Source of the DNA: Apostichopus japonicus
Lineage: Eukaryota; Echinodermata; Holothuroidea; Aspidochirotida; Stichopodidae
DNA length: 64,000 nt
Reading direction: 5' to 3'
Assembly: GCF_037975245.1 (NCBI RefSeq)
Contig: NC_092565.1
Span: forward strand, 20,582,999-20,646,998
The notes under the pieces are model-generated. The model did not search any database, was not told the origin of the DNA, and saw only the letters and a list, made by a program, of their open reading frames with translations. Both the position numbers and the translations under genes were made by a program. How positions within the stretch are numbered: position 1 is the stretch's first letter; every line of letters begins with the position of its first letter. Positions 49,805-63,475 of this stretch are shown piece by piece.

Positions 49805-50355
49805 TTATTCCAACGTAACCGCAACATTTCATTGATATTTTCGTGACGAAACGGATTTCCCCACTAGACGAGTGGTATAATACTAGTCAGCAACAACTCA
49901 AATACCTGTAACCTAAAGATGACGTCAATCACAGAACACAATCACTAAACCCTTCTGTGGTAATCCAGATACTGGTAAGACTCCAATGTATCAGGCCCGT
50001 CTCCTGAATAGCTTCAATCAATTTTTCAATCACTGATCGTCGAATGACACAAGCTGCTACACTGCATGAGCGTACAATATACACTATATCACTGTACTGC
50101 TAGTTCAATTGCTTACTTTACTTCCTTCTTGGATTCTTCATCATAATGTTATAAACTTCATTTCGAGTCAATTGTGGAAGTGGTTTCACTTCAGCACACA
50201 TCTAACCTCTATATCCAGACATTTACCCAAGAGTGGGCCTTATTTTATCATTACTATATAAACAGGAACGTTGACCTTAAAAACTTGATAATTATTCAAA
50301 TCTTTATATCAATATATATATATATATATATATATATCAATATATATATATATCA

Positions 50356-50386
<31 letters not shown>

Positions 50387-51239
50387 AGTGGAAAATATAA
50401 TTATTTTACCATGGTTAACACACTAAGATAGTACATTGAAGTGTATTTTAATAAGTGATAAAATAGGTAGTTATTAGTCATAAATCTCATTGATTAAGGG
50501 TTATCCTTCTCGCTGTTAGCTTTTTATGAGTTCTCTGCACCCCTAGCTCCAATGAACTGTATTAAGTCATGGGCTGAGTATTATGAACCTGCAATATTCA
50601 GCATGCGTCATAAACCAGTGACACGCGTCGTAAATTATATCCAACGCACCTCGTAAGCTGATAAAACTGATAAACATTAGACCATCATTACACTAACATG
50701 GGTTATGATGCGAAAACGCGTGATGTGATGGGGTTACAGTAGCGTCCTTACAGTAATTTGCCAGACCATCTTAAAAGTGACACAAACCAAACCAAACTCT
50801 GTGGCTTAATTGGCAGTGAACGTTGTAAATTACAACTCCCCCACCCCCCCCCCCCCCAAAGAGCTAAGAAAAATTTGGTTCCGTTTGGGAGATATCAGTC
50901 ATTTTGTAAATCTGTGATGTCATAGTGATGTCATAGTGTCGCTAATTGTAATTTTCTCTTTGTTTTTCTTCTCATATTATCAAGGAAGAATGTTAATAGT
51001 GATGACCCTGAAAACCGATTCATTAATTATAAGAGTCATGTTAAGAGCTTCATTATGTTAGATTCAGTATTCGTAAAAAACCCACCTCTATTGCAGAGAT
51101 CTCAATACATTAAGAAAAGCATGGCTCGATGACATCATTTTTAGACTTGATCAAGTCTTTCCCCTTTTGTGTGACGTAACAATAAATCCGCAATATCTCC
51201 CAATTGAAATGCGATTTTGTTTGCTTCTCCGTTAAACAG
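49805..51239. other. Intergenic with a (TA)n array
   Basis: Bases 50308-50381 are (TA)n broken by ATCAAT. A C run lies at 50837-50858. ACTG|GTAAGA at about 49975 lacks an exon. Confidence 0.45.
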
Positions 51240-51774
51240 TTAAAAGGGTATTCTAGTGGCAAAACAATGTAACCCTTATGTTAAAGAGAAAAAATACTCG
51301 ACATTGTTAGTTAACTTGAAGCCCCTATCGTAATATATTGAACGTAACTCGAGATAACTCGAGATACAGCTTGAATGTAACCTATTTTGACCGATTAAGT
51401 CTTCCCTTACTGCAGGGAGGGGATGGCAGCAGGTGGTCAATGACGTCATCAGAGGAGTAGATATTCAAAAATCATAGTTTTGTATTATAACCTTGAATTT
51501 GTATAAATTTATTCTTGAAATGAGATACATTTAGAAATGTTTCATTAGCTGTTAATAGTCTCTTTCGTTGGAATTTCATCACAATGCAACTTATTTCTAG
51601 AATTGGCATTTTCTATAGGTTTTGTAGGTAAACATGATAAATATAGAGAAAGGCAAAACCGTTTTCAGTTCCATTGTCATGATCGTGAGATGTGGTTGCG
51701 AACAAAATATTAATGGAAAATTCCGGCAATAATTTCTTAATTATTAATTTTAGCCACCGGAATTTTCCCTTTAA
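51240..51774. mobile_element. TTAA-flanked MITE, family A copy 1 (535 bp)
   Basis: The left end TTAAAAGGGTATTCTAGTGG and inverted right end TTAAAGGGAAAATTCCGGTGG match with small differences. TTAA lies at both borders. An internal block GGGAGGGGATGGCAGCAGG plus TGACGTCATC matches the other two copies. An extra hairpin (GGAAAATTCCGG / CCGGAATTTTCC) sits at the right end. T2/Kolobok-like by ends. Confidence 0.7.
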
Positions 51775-53730
51775 GCTTAAACAAACTTATGTACAATCCT
51801 ATAACCGCCATGGATAAATGTTATTAAATATATGCACTGAAGCTATGGTACACCAAACAGAGATACACGCCTAACACATTCTGCTTAATCAATCCATCGA
51901 ATATATTTCACTTATACATTTTTAAAACTTCACTAGATAATGTTGTCAAAGAAATCAACTATGAAGGATGGTCTATCAATACTGACAGTGTCGAAACGTT
52001 GTATTTGACCTTCCTTCGCCGAACGTGTCAAACCTTGTAAATAATTTTCCTGTTCGGTGAATTTTTGGTAGACAGGCAATTTTGTTCCTCCACTACCCCG
52101 TTAAATATGTTTTGTTAAATTTGACACTTAACAGTTTAACGAGGCTTCATTTCAAACACGTATGAATTCACTTTTCTTTTTTCTTTTTCTTGTTGAACGC
52201 AAACAATAATTTGAATATTTTTTATTTAGTTTTGCTTGTAAGAATCAATAATTTAAAGTTTGATTATAGTTTACACATGAACAGTAGAATACAACTGGTA
52301 TTGAGTCTGCAGGGAAGTATTGATGAGTAAACAACGAATTTATTTTACACATAAATAAGTCGGATAATTCATTTGGCATTGACGAAACACTTGGTTTGTG
52401 AATAGTAAATGTTTGAATATTTCCATTTAAATAACATCTAAGTTACCTATAGCCACACCTTTGCAGAAAGAACAAAATCGAGTTTATTTTGTATATATTT
52501 GCTTCACCGTCAAATCTATAATTTGTCCTAAGGAGGATTCAGTTAGGTTAGATTCCTTGCAAGGGTTATTAAACTTGCATTGTTTTACACACAGTGTTCG
52601 ATAAGTGGTTAATTTAATTAATTAATTCTATACGTTGACAAATTAAGTTAATAATTCACAATTTACTGTTTACCTATATTAATTGACAACTCCATTGCTT
52701 TGGTTTGTGATTGAAAAAGAATGGATACGTAACATAAATAATAATGTTGATTTGATTACCGTGTTTTGTCTTACGTATTTCCACTCTCCTAACACTATGT
52801 ACGTCACAAAAGTAGAATTGGTATTAAATTGCAAGCTGCACTGACATGGATTCGTTGCAGTATCATACAATCATACATCAAATTCCTAATGTTTAAAGCT
52901 ACACTGAACCTGAAACTTGCAACATTAATGTGTGCTTTCTTTCTCATGCGGTTGTCTGGGGCGACGGAAGATACTTCAGTCTCAAGGGGTGTGGGGGGGG
53001 GGCATAACATTTGAGGGTGGAAAACACAACGGTACCTTAAAACGTTTTAATTACTATTTTACTTAAGTTATTTACAAAAGGACACTTTGGTTTTATGAAA
53101 CAACAGAAGGTACCTATAATCACAATGATGGATAAAGTAGGCCTACACTTGTATTAAAATGGGTTACTTCGTATCTTCGAAAAATGGCACTTTTATGTTT
53201 TCCCAAAGTCGGCCGGGAGCGTCCCCCGGGCCCAGAACCCCCTCTCCTTCCACTTTCCCGACGCCTCTCCTTGTGAGTATAGTTCACATAGCAGATTCCA
53301 TAACAAACTGAAAGTCATAATATAACTACATAGCTAAATAATGCAATCAGACCCAAATCGATACAACTTTTTACATGTTGTTGCATGGGTAGACTATATG
53401 AAGGGCCCCAACATCCACTTAATCCTAAAATTGTCGCTCGTTTTTGAAGGTTAATTCTGAGTGGTTACAAGAGGCAAACTGACGGAGATATGTTATCAAC
53501 ATGGTAATATGTGAGTTCATTTCTCATCATCGGCATCGTCATATGGGGGCACTGTAATCGTTCTATTCACCCAATTATCCACATTTTACGCTCACAACTA
53601 TATCGATGAAGGAAATCATCTAGCTTGTGAAGGTATATACGCTGCCCAATTCCTTCGTGCAATTTTATACTTAAGAACGGTGTCAGGGCAACGAAATGTT
53701 GAGAATCAAATTCATTAATCATCCGCCTAA
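51775..53730. other. Intergenic, no gene supported
   Basis: AT-rich. A G run lies at 52991-53000. The frame at 53567-53824(-) runs into the neighbouring MITE and is not counted. Confidence 0.4.
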
Positions 53731-54297
53731 TTAAAGGGATTTGTCTGGTGACAAACAATATGCAACTTATATTGAAGAGAAAACTATTCCAAACTGCTAG
53801 TTGAAAACTCCATCTCAATATCATATCCCTAACTCGAGATATGGTTGATTGGCTTAACCTTCAACTACTCCAGGAAGTTGGACCGCAGTAGGGGATGTGT
53901 GACGTAATCTGGGCAAATGCTCTTCAAAAGCTCAACTTAGGCTATTATAAGCTCCTTGTTGATTTATCCTTAAAACCTGTTACATTTGGAATGTTTGCAT
54001 AGCTGTCAAAGTTCTCTGTACTTAGAAGTTCATCAATATGTAACTTTTTTTGTTGAAATATTCTTTTTGCTTGTGAATCAATGATTCACCAATTTTACAG
54101 AAAAGCAAAGACATTTTCAGCTGTAGTGCCATGATGACATCATCCATTCTGATGTTGCCAGATACATTTACAAAATATCACTAAATTTTCAAACTTCATA
54201 TCTTCGCAATATGAAATGCTGAGGATTTGGTTTTCACAATTATCAACAATATTGTTCAGCAATCACTGAACTTTAGCCACCTGATAAAGCCCTTTAA
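53731..54297. mobile_element. TTAA-flanked MITE, family A copy 2 (567 bp)
   Basis: Ends are TTAAAGGGATTTGTCTGGTG and, inverted, TTAAAGGGCTTTATCAGGTG. The internal AGGGGATGTGTGACGTAATC matches copy 3. No coding frame of its own. Confidence 0.72.
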
Positions 54298-55004
54298 CCC
54301 CTCATTTGGTGGAAACAAATGGTATACTTTTTTTTCGATAAATTATCTTGATATTTTGAGTTATACTCTCATAAAAGTATTAAGCAAAAGTTAAACAGTC
54401 AAAAAACTGAAAACGTTAATTCTGTCTTCTCTGGGCCTAACAAGTGGCGTAACGTCATGTAACTAAGTTGTACAATGTATGTACTTCTATATGTTGCATA
54501 TATATGTTGCAGTATGTACTTGGCTATACTTACAGGTATCGCACCACAATTAAAGTAGTACACGTCCGCCTGCCAGGGTAACCGGAAATAGCTCTAAAAT
54601 GACCACCTACTGTATTGATATTGTGGGCATTTTCCGAGTCATCATCATTCTTTTTGATACTTGGATATTGAAGAGGACGAAATAAACTTCTAATAGTTTA
54701 AAAAAAATCAGGAGGATTGAAGGTGACTTAAGGCATTTCAGAAAATCTTCGGAGAAACAAGGAGATTCCTCAGCGAGAGCTGGCAGATGGGTTGGGGAAC
54801 ACTATGCTAAACTTTGAGCCCTTCTAGCTCATTGGTGGCAAAAGTTGAAAGTGCTGTGATAGCCCAAGTCATCAGCTATCATATATTGGGTATAGGACAT
54901 GTCAGTTGAAATCTTCTATCTATGCTTTCAGTAGCCTTGAAAAGTGACGAGTTTAGTGTGTAAGTCTATGGGAGCAAATCATTGTGGTGTGACACCTATA
55001 CATA
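54298..55004. other. Intergenic, no gene seen
   Basis: AT-rich; nothing supported. Confidence 0.35.
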
Positions 55005-55679
55005 TACAATGCAACGAGGTAAATGAATCTGGAGGATTCATGTCAATTGGGTGCGCGCGTACCATGTATGGAGGGTCATGTGATGTGTTCCAGGGTGGTA
55101 CTATACTGATATTTCTCTGTAGCAGTTCGAGAACAGTGTTAGTGACTTCGTGAAAGATTGGTCGGTTCGGACATGGGAACTAACGGCATAAGAAGGTACT
55201 GGTACTTCAGGCCTACGAAATAGTGCTAATATGCTAACGTTCAACCTTATTCTCTTGAATGAAGGCAGGCTTTCTATATAATCTTACTTATTAATACAGC
55301 TCTAGGGGCAAGCTTTGTCTCATATGGCCTAACGTTATTACTACACGCTATAAGTGAATGTAGAAATGGGAAATGTGGGGAAATGTTTAGTTCAGTGCAA
55401 CCACGGAATTCTCCATGGAACAGAGCCTAATGCTGCTCGACGGGAATATAGCTATCACGTTAGGCTACAGGCACGGTTATTGCTAGGTAACGGGTGTCGT
55501 CTGCTGCTCTAAGCACGCAAACACATTTACGTTCTAGTTGGGTGAAATCATCATGCGTAATAGGGAGAGTAGTATATTAGTACCACCCTGGAACACATCA
55601 CATGACCCTCCATACATGGTACGCGCGTATTTACTGTGTGATAGTTTCTCCAGATTCATTTACCTCGTTGATACAATGT
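55005..55679. repeat. Long inverted repeat, ~100-bp arms, 465-bp spacer
   Basis: The left arm (55005-55105) contains CGAGGTAAATGAATCTGGAG and, after a stretch of mismatches, GCGCGTACCATGTATGGAGG, then GTCATGTGATGTGTTCCAGG. The right arm (55570-55679) is its reverse complement in the same order, perfect over about 50 bases in the inner half. The whole could be a fold-back transposon with internal unrelated DNA, or a local inversion-duplication. No flanking duplication is clear. Confidence 0.85.
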
Positions 55680-56763
55680 AGTCAAACAGATTCGGGATTT
55701 CAACATATTACTATGGAACGCGACAATGGACTTTATTCGCCAAAGGCATGTTCGTGAATAATAAACAAGTAGAATAGATTGAGATTTTGCTCTATCTTCT
55801 TAATATAGAGCAGCTTGAGTAAGTGAGTGTCGTACTTGAAATTTGTTCATGTATTATTATTTTTTTCTGACTACGGTAGATTTTTTTGGCGGACAGCTGT
55901 CATCCTCCGGGCAAGAGACGTTTGGTATTCGACACGACTTGCTAGATTTAATAAGTTGATGGGGACACGTACAGGTGTCACGATCGAGTCTCAAATGGTA
56001 GAAAGCTGCCCAGCTGGTACAGTATTTCGCGCCTTTATACCCTTATAAAACAACGGGCAATATAGTTATGTGAACAAGAATAACAAATTCCAAGGTGATA
56101 GAAGACGTGATGAAAATGAAACGACGCTACGAAAATCTTTCAAATTTAGCAACTATTTGTTTTGTTCCCCAATTTCCATCAAGTCAGTGGGAGGATGCAT
56201 AACGCATATCAGGCCTGTATGACAGTCAGTGAGATGGGGAGGAGGAGGGATGGGGAAGGGGGGGGGAGGAGGTGGAGGTAGGCCTGTGTGGAAATGGAAA
56301 TAAAATGTGATGACTATTTTGGCAACGAAGAATAATTGTCCACGTTTTATAATCGGTATATTACAATGTCATAGAAGAGTAAATCAATTGATAGCCTATA
56401 TAGGTAATGTCCATAGGCATGGCATTTGTGTACAAGTGTATTACGTGAGTTTTCCCATTTGCGTGAGTACAATGTTGTAGCTTTCGCTACTTTCAAAAGA
56501 AACTTTATCAAGATTAGCCTATTTTTGTTACATCGGATGACAGTATACGCTATAGCCCCCTGTCCTTCTTTGCGTTCACAAGAAATCAACACTAAGTTGT
56601 TGCTGGCAGTCACTGAATTGCTACATTATACTATTACATTGTTGGCTGGAACACCAAGACCTCAAGTGTTTTTCCATCTCTCATGACAAGTTATAATGTG
56701 GCAAGTTGCATTGCCTCAAGTAGTACGGTATTGCATGATACTACATGTGATGCAGTATTTCTC

Positions 56764-56803
56764 GGGTTAGGGTTAGGGTTTACCCTAGAGGTTAACCCTA
56801 ACC
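56764..56803. repeat. Short telomere-like motif in head-to-head arrangement
   Basis: GGGTTAGGGTTAGGG on the plus strand is followed 17 bases later by TAACCCTAACC. GGTTAGGGTTA and its complement can pair. Confidence 0.85.
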
Positions 56804-57616
56804 ATAGGGTTTCCCCGGTCCACAAGATACGTCATTGATTGGGCTGTATCATGCATGATGACATTGCTCGACATATTACACTGTGTACAAAACGGTTCTC
56901 TTGAGAAATACTCTCACGTGAGGATTGGCTGGCTTGAATAAGTACATCATGCATATGCATACGTTACATAAGCATGAAACGTGCACAACACTCTCTCTCT
57001 TGAATTGGAAGCGTATTGGGGGGGGGTGGGGGTGGGGGCAGGGGTGTACATGCCTACATCCCTGGATCTGTGACTGGTTGTATTAACGTATTGGGGTTTA
57101 CACGAAGTAGGTCCTATATTCTTTATGGTAACGTACCCTATGCACAAACTGAATAACAGACTTGTGTACTCAATAAGAATTCATGGGAGTCACGAATTTC
57201 CCTTGTTTAAATAACTGCTTTATGATACGGAGTGGGTCATTATGACCGGTTACCCAAATGAGCCTCGAAAACACTTCAGCTGAAAGCATCTGTTACTTGA
57301 TTACTATTTCAGTCGCCTATGGATGAGAAAGAACCGTGCTACTGCATTCGAGTTCATAACACTTCCAGAGTAATACCGCTGATTAAGAAATAGCTTTTAA
57401 TTGACATTAACATTATGATAAAACATTATGATCTAAGGTGGTACCGTAACCAACTTTCTAGAATACGTTGAAATTATCAAATATGCTAAAAATGATCCCT
57501 GAAATTGAATGGTTACGACATAAACTTTTCAGCATATTGTAATTTGAAATTTGTGTACCATGTCACTGCTCGATGCACGTTGAGAAGTATAAAACATGAC
57601 AGAAATCACGAGCAGG

Positions 57617-57652
57617 CGGGCGGTGGGGGGGGGGGCGGGGTGGGGGGGGGGG
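57617..57652 (+). other. G-quadruplex-capable tract
   Basis: Long G runs (11, 4 and 12 G) separated by C or T. Confidence 0.7.
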
Positions 57653-58337
57653 TACAGGCGCCCGACTGTGTTTTTACGAGTCTGATTTAGAGTAAATATG
57701 TTGAATGTCGTTCAAGGGTGCTATATAGTTTATATGAAGTTAAAAGAACATGTTCAGTTATTAGAGTTTACAAAGCAGCGGATTTATCATCACCTTCTAG
57801 GTATAATGTACTGAGTAGATAACGTCATCATCTCTGAAGCCTTAAAGGAGCTTTCCATAGGTTTAATTTATTTTAATGGTGAATATCTTGAAAACCTCAA
57901 TAGTAATAGAAGCATTATTAGCACTCAATGTATTTATTCAATTATTCATTTTGGCTTGGAGTCTAACATATCAAAAGTAAAATTGTAAAAATCTGCCTAA
58001 AGTAATCTTTTAAGTTTTTTCTGTTTAATCCGTCATTGCAACTCTAGAAACTTAGTATACTTGAAATAATTCGTATGTATACATGAAATACTCTTTATGA
58101 TGTTTACTCAAAGAAAACTATATATTCAGTCTGTGTTTAATAATCTAAATAGTTGGGCATTCTTACCCGGTACGTCCAATATCTAGCTCATTAACATAAT
58201 GAAATCAACATATTTTTTTGGTCCCTAATGGTCTAACACCCTTTGGGATTTAAATTAGATGGCTGCTATATATCATCATGAATATTTAAGCCCCCCTTTC
58301 GTGTAATACATCAAATATCAACGTGTGTGGCAAAACA

Positions 58338-58866
58338 TTAAAGGCATATTCCGGTGTCAAATAATGCAATGTTTATACAGAAATGGGGCAAGTAGTCAAT
58401 ATTTCACATGAAAACTATCATCACTATGTCAACATCTTTTTTATCTTAAATTTTGATATATGTTTCTCTGAATGTGAACTATATCCTTTTTACCAAATAA
58501 ACGCTTCCTTTACCTAGGAAGGGGATGACAGTGGGGGATCTGTGACGTAATCATTGTATATCATCTTCAACAGCTTTACTTTCTATTACAGTGCAGCTGT
58601 TGATTTGTCCATAAAAACATGACGTAAATACAAATTTTGGTCAATTTATCTCCATTTTAGAATGTCATCAGGTGTGGAACTTGTTTGTAAGAATATTATT
58701 TTCTTCAATGGATAAATGATTTGGCACATTACGAAACAAAAAATACAGAAGTATACATTTTCGATACAACTGCCATCGATACAAGTTCCACGAGACCTAA
58801 TGTTATTAAAGTAGTGGTTATGACCTAATGAAACAATGAACTTCAGCTATCGGAATATGCCTTTAA
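58338..58866. mobile_element. TTAA-flanked MITE, family A copy 3 (529 bp)
   Basis: Perfect 16-base terminal inverted repeats TTAAAGGCATATTCCG at both ends including the TTAA. It shares the internal GGAAGGGGATGACAGTGGG and GTGACGTAATCATTG blocks with copies 1 and 2. Best preserved ends of the three. Confidence 0.8.
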
Positions 58867-59682
58867 ACCAATTGCATCTTCGGTTTATACTAACGCATGA
58901 TGAATAATTAAAATGTTATACCAATTTAACATGGTTTTCTCACACTAGTTAGAATTCATAGAAAGATGCACTGTGTTATGATTATGTCAAAATATATGCA
59001 GAATGTAAATAATCTCTCAAATTGCCAGAAAAAACCTGCACATATTTCAAACCAAAGTTTTTACATTTTGATGGATTTTATTCAGAAGGCAGTGTTCTAC
59101 ATCGTTCGTTGATATATATAATAAAATAAAAGTAAAGATTGTTTCATGCCATAAAATTGACCTATTCCTGAGAAATCTATAATTCTAATTGGTATTTACG
59201 GTCCTAATAGGCCTATTCATATGCTCAGTAGGATAAAGGAGATAAATCTACTTATAACACCATGTTTTGATTTTTCTTGAATTTGCTTGATTTTTCACTT
59301 ATTTCTTTGAATATGTATACCTGTTCTCGTATGGCATTTTGTGCAAGTTATCTAACGTGATTCTTGACGCTGAGTAATAATCTTAAAGCTGCTTTAATTC
59401 AATTTTGTCATTTTTAATGATATTTTCAGCTTTTGTAAATCCTCTCTGGGTCTCTGAGTTTCCCCAAATTCATCGAAGCTTATCTTTGTAAAATCATAGA
59501 ACGAGCATTTGTTCTAGTCATCAATTTCTCAGCGAAGCATTAAATTCATAAACAAACATCATTCAAAATGCGCCGTAGTATAACACTATTATAAATTTAC
59601 AATCTTAATACTATTATAAATTTACAATCTGTAGAAACAAAAAATAAAAAGTAACGTTTATGTTTCCTTTTGTAATTGATAG
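58867..59682. other. Intergenic, no gene seen
   Basis: AT-rich. A direct repeat (AATACTATTATAAATTTAC-like) sits at about 59582-59630. Confidence 0.4.

Positions 59683-59774
<92 letters not shown>
59683..59774. repeat. (TA)n microsatellite
   Basis: About 90 bases of pure TA directly bordering the reverse-transcriptase remnant. Confidence 0.95.
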
Positions 59775-59779
<5 letters not shown>

Positions 59780-60215
59780 GGTATTCAAGAAGATTGTGGG
59801 TGTAACCGGCTGATTTTAGCGCTTCGTCTACAGTGCGGGCGGGCGGCCTTATTAAAGATGTCTTTGATGGAGGATAGGGAGTAGATTCTGTTCTCAATGG
59901 CTAGGTGATGTTGTTTAATATTGATGGAAGAGGGAGGGGGTGGGCAGTGTGACAATCGGTTAATGTATACTGGTTGGCCATTTTATTTTCTGTATGGTTG
60001 GAATGTGCCCAATGCCTAGATCTAGGGTGAGGTCAAGAAAATCTACTACCTTCAGAGTAGTTTGTACGGTAATACTCAGTCTACGAGATTTGAAAACCCT
60101 AATTAGTGTTTTCGTTAGTCCGGTCGGATTGGCTGCCAGAGCAGGACATCATTACCGCTAAGCCGTCTTCCCTGTATAGACTCTGCTGAGTCTGCTCAGC
60201 GACTACATAAAAATA
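59775..60215 (-). pseudogene. Reverse transcriptase remnant with LYREDG box
   Basis: On the minus strand three frames together give successive pieces of one RT protein: [18 protein letters not shown], then [20 protein letters not shown] and VDFLDLTLDLG, then NRLSHCPPPPSSIN, AIENRIYSLSSIKDIFNK and EALKSAGYTHNLL. The order (Y-R-D-D-G catalytic box, V-x-F-L-D-x-T, then a thumb with R-x-x-x-L-S-S) is that of retroelement RTs I know from cnidarian and echinoderm genomes, probably Penelope-like, though that placement is uncertain. The catalytic box has E for the first D, and at least two frameshifts and stops interrupt it, so it is dead. TA arrays flank both sides. Confidence 0.65.
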
Positions 60216-60250
60216 CATACGCTTCACAGTAGAGGTCGGCGCAATCACAG

Positions 60251-61494
<1,244 letters not shown>

Positions 61495-61710
61495 GACTTT
61501 GAACGTTGAACCGAGGGTTAACCTTGAGCGGTTGATATCAAATTACGTGTATAACCATATTAAATTAATCGTCAGAGGAACTGCAAATTTAATCATTCCA
61601 GCTACTTTCCTCTCATCGTTATGGTTCCTCGTTGGAGGCCATTGGTCAATTAAAAGATGTCAGATTGATTTTCATTACAGAGATCTCGGCATGCTTTTAC
61701 TCGTGATGGG
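61495..61710 (+). CDS. Candidate internal coding exon, 216 bp
   Basis: A good acceptor (TTGTATCTTCCTCCAG) and a donor (ATGGG|GTAAAT) bound a 216-bp exon open throughout, with the same phase at both ends (72 codons). The peptide has a polar start (NVEPRVNLERLISNY), a hydrophobic part (LIIPATFLSSLWFLVGG) and an end HYRDLGMLLLVMG. This suggests part of a membrane protein. No family is recognised and no partner exon is certain. A later plus-strand candidate lies at 63278-63475 but direct joining would not keep the frame. Confidence 0.42.
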
Positions 61711-61749
61711 GTAAATTATTTTAAACTGCCAATGCTATGTAAGTATACG

Positions 61750-61750
<1 letters not shown>

Positions 61751-61803
<53 letters not shown>

Positions 61804-61823
61804 TTATATATATATATATATAT
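61751..61823. repeat. (TA)n microsatellite
   Basis: TA repeats with CATATA and TTTATA breaks, followed by an (AAT)n stretch to about 61885. Confidence 0.92.
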
Positions 61824-63277
61824 AAATATAATAATAATAATAATACTTATAATAATAAAAAATATAATAATAAAAATTATAATAAATGTGTAGCAAGTAT
61901 AGTATGGTAGTTATGTATTAAATTAATAAAGATCAATAAACCCTGGCTTCGTGTAACTGTCAAAAGTTCGTAGATCATTTGGTCTGCAGGAAACGAACAA
62001 CAGTGCATTAGCAATAGGCCTAAGGTTGTTTAATGTGTCATTCTTTTCTTCATCCCTTATAGCTATAAAACAAAACATTTAGTGTTCCCAGAGCATATTC
62101 ATGAAATGGACTGCTGTTTTTTATCGATTTACTCAATTTTTGAATTAATCAGTAGGTAATTATTTTTACTACTATATATACACCAGTCGCGAACACTCAC
62201 ACACACACAACACACACATAACCATGCTTTTATACTTGGGCAGGACGCTGTACATATAGCTCAAATTTGTCTATGCTATACCGTGTTGTCAACCACGATT
62301 CGGACGTAACAGAAAATACCCACACACTGAATGGTCAATTTGAACTTCACGTAAACTTGAAATTGTAGCGGAATTTTCGGAACATACCGTGGATTATATC
62401 GACGGCTTAATGCCTCAGGACTATAGTGTTAGTCTAGTATATTATTTTTGTGTTTATTTCATTTGCAATGATTGATTCGTTTGACAAACGTCTAGTACAC
62501 CAACTAACGTCACTCGTTAGTACTACACTGATAGTATGTACAGGCTGCAAATATTATAGGCCTACATATGATTTTTCCGTGTTAGGCAAGCTAGCTCGTT
62601 CGTTAACACAAGCTTTATGAATAGTTCTTTACGTCTATTAAGGGCTTACTTTTCTTCTTTTTGGAAGTTTTGATTGTCAGTTAACGTTACGTGTAAAGGA
62701 AATTGCTAAAACGCACGGCTTAGTTACATCTAGTAGTAAAGGGCTATTGCACATCAATGTATGTATACAATGAGCGAAACAACGGTATGTTCTTGTCTGA
62801 CGTCACGCGATAGAGATGATTTGATTGGTTGATTATAAAATATGAAAAAGAAAGGTGTGGTGTACATGCATCATTTGTTTGGGCTAACGAAATTGTAAAT
62901 ATTTACGAAAAAGGTTAATTACTCGTTAATTAGGGTTCACCGAGAAAATATTCCATCACAGTAATCTCTCTATCATCGATCGCAAGTTGCTGATATGTAA
63001 ATGAATGTAAGTGACAATGGAATGCTAACAATTCCAGATAAACGCAATATTGACCTTTAAAGAAATACTACAATACTTTGACTGATATTATAGTTTTTCC
63101 CTATAACACATCAAAATAAAAGGTTGTGACTAAATATCACCTTTTATTTAAGTCTTCTAACGATCACTAACAGTCCGTTATTTATAACTTGAGAAGCCGT
63201 CTGTCCTCGAAGGCAGATCTCACATCATTTATAGAGAAATCCAATACTTGTATATCTCCCTCGTGTCTGTTCTAAAG
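61824..63277. other. Intergenic or intron, no gene seen
   Basis: AT-rich; a short AC repeat lies at 62198-62217. No coding frame supported. Confidence 0.35.
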
Positions 63278-63475
63278 CCCATTTTAGACAGCCCGCAAAG
63301 GAAACGCGCGAACGTTATCCAAGAGACAATCCAGTTGTTTCTTCATGATCAGGTTACGAGAATGATGGCCAGTCCTGTCAAAGAGGGAACCAGTCAGAAG
63401 GGTTTTGACAGTACTTCAGTCCTTCTTCCCACTGAAATATCTCGACCTATTCTTTCATCGTTAAAGGGATACTGA
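63278..63475 (+). CDS. Candidate terminal exon, unrecognised
   Basis: After CTCCCTCGTGTCTGTTCTAAAG (acceptor-like, ending at 63277) a frame of 65 codons in phase 0 runs to TGA. It begins PILDSPQRKRANVIQET. The middle is helix-like (VIQETIQLFLHDQVTRMM) and the tail is polar. The stop falls inside TTAAAGGGATACTGA, which looks like the start of a family A MITE, so the natural C-terminus may have been cut by an insertion. Low certainty. Confidence 0.27.
   Translation, partial: PILDSPQRKRANVIQETIQLFLHDQVTRMMASPVKEGTSQKGFDSTSVLLPTEISRPILSSLKGY

Larger units (their letters stand above)
55680..58337. other. Intergenic; telomere-like and G-rich spots
   Basis: No gene supported; the frame at 55827-56048(+) has no domain. 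TTAAAGGAGCTTTCC at about 57843 resembles a family A MITE end without a partner. A G-rich tract lies at 56236-56278. Confidence 0.4.

Noticed and set aside
53567-53824. 85-residue minus-strand frame with a hydrophobic part
   Set aside because: Its first third lies inside the TTAA-flanked MITE. No splice site separates the two.
54944-55153. 69-residue open frame
   Set aside because: It begins at GTG and not ATG, and most of it is the left arm of the long inverted repeat.
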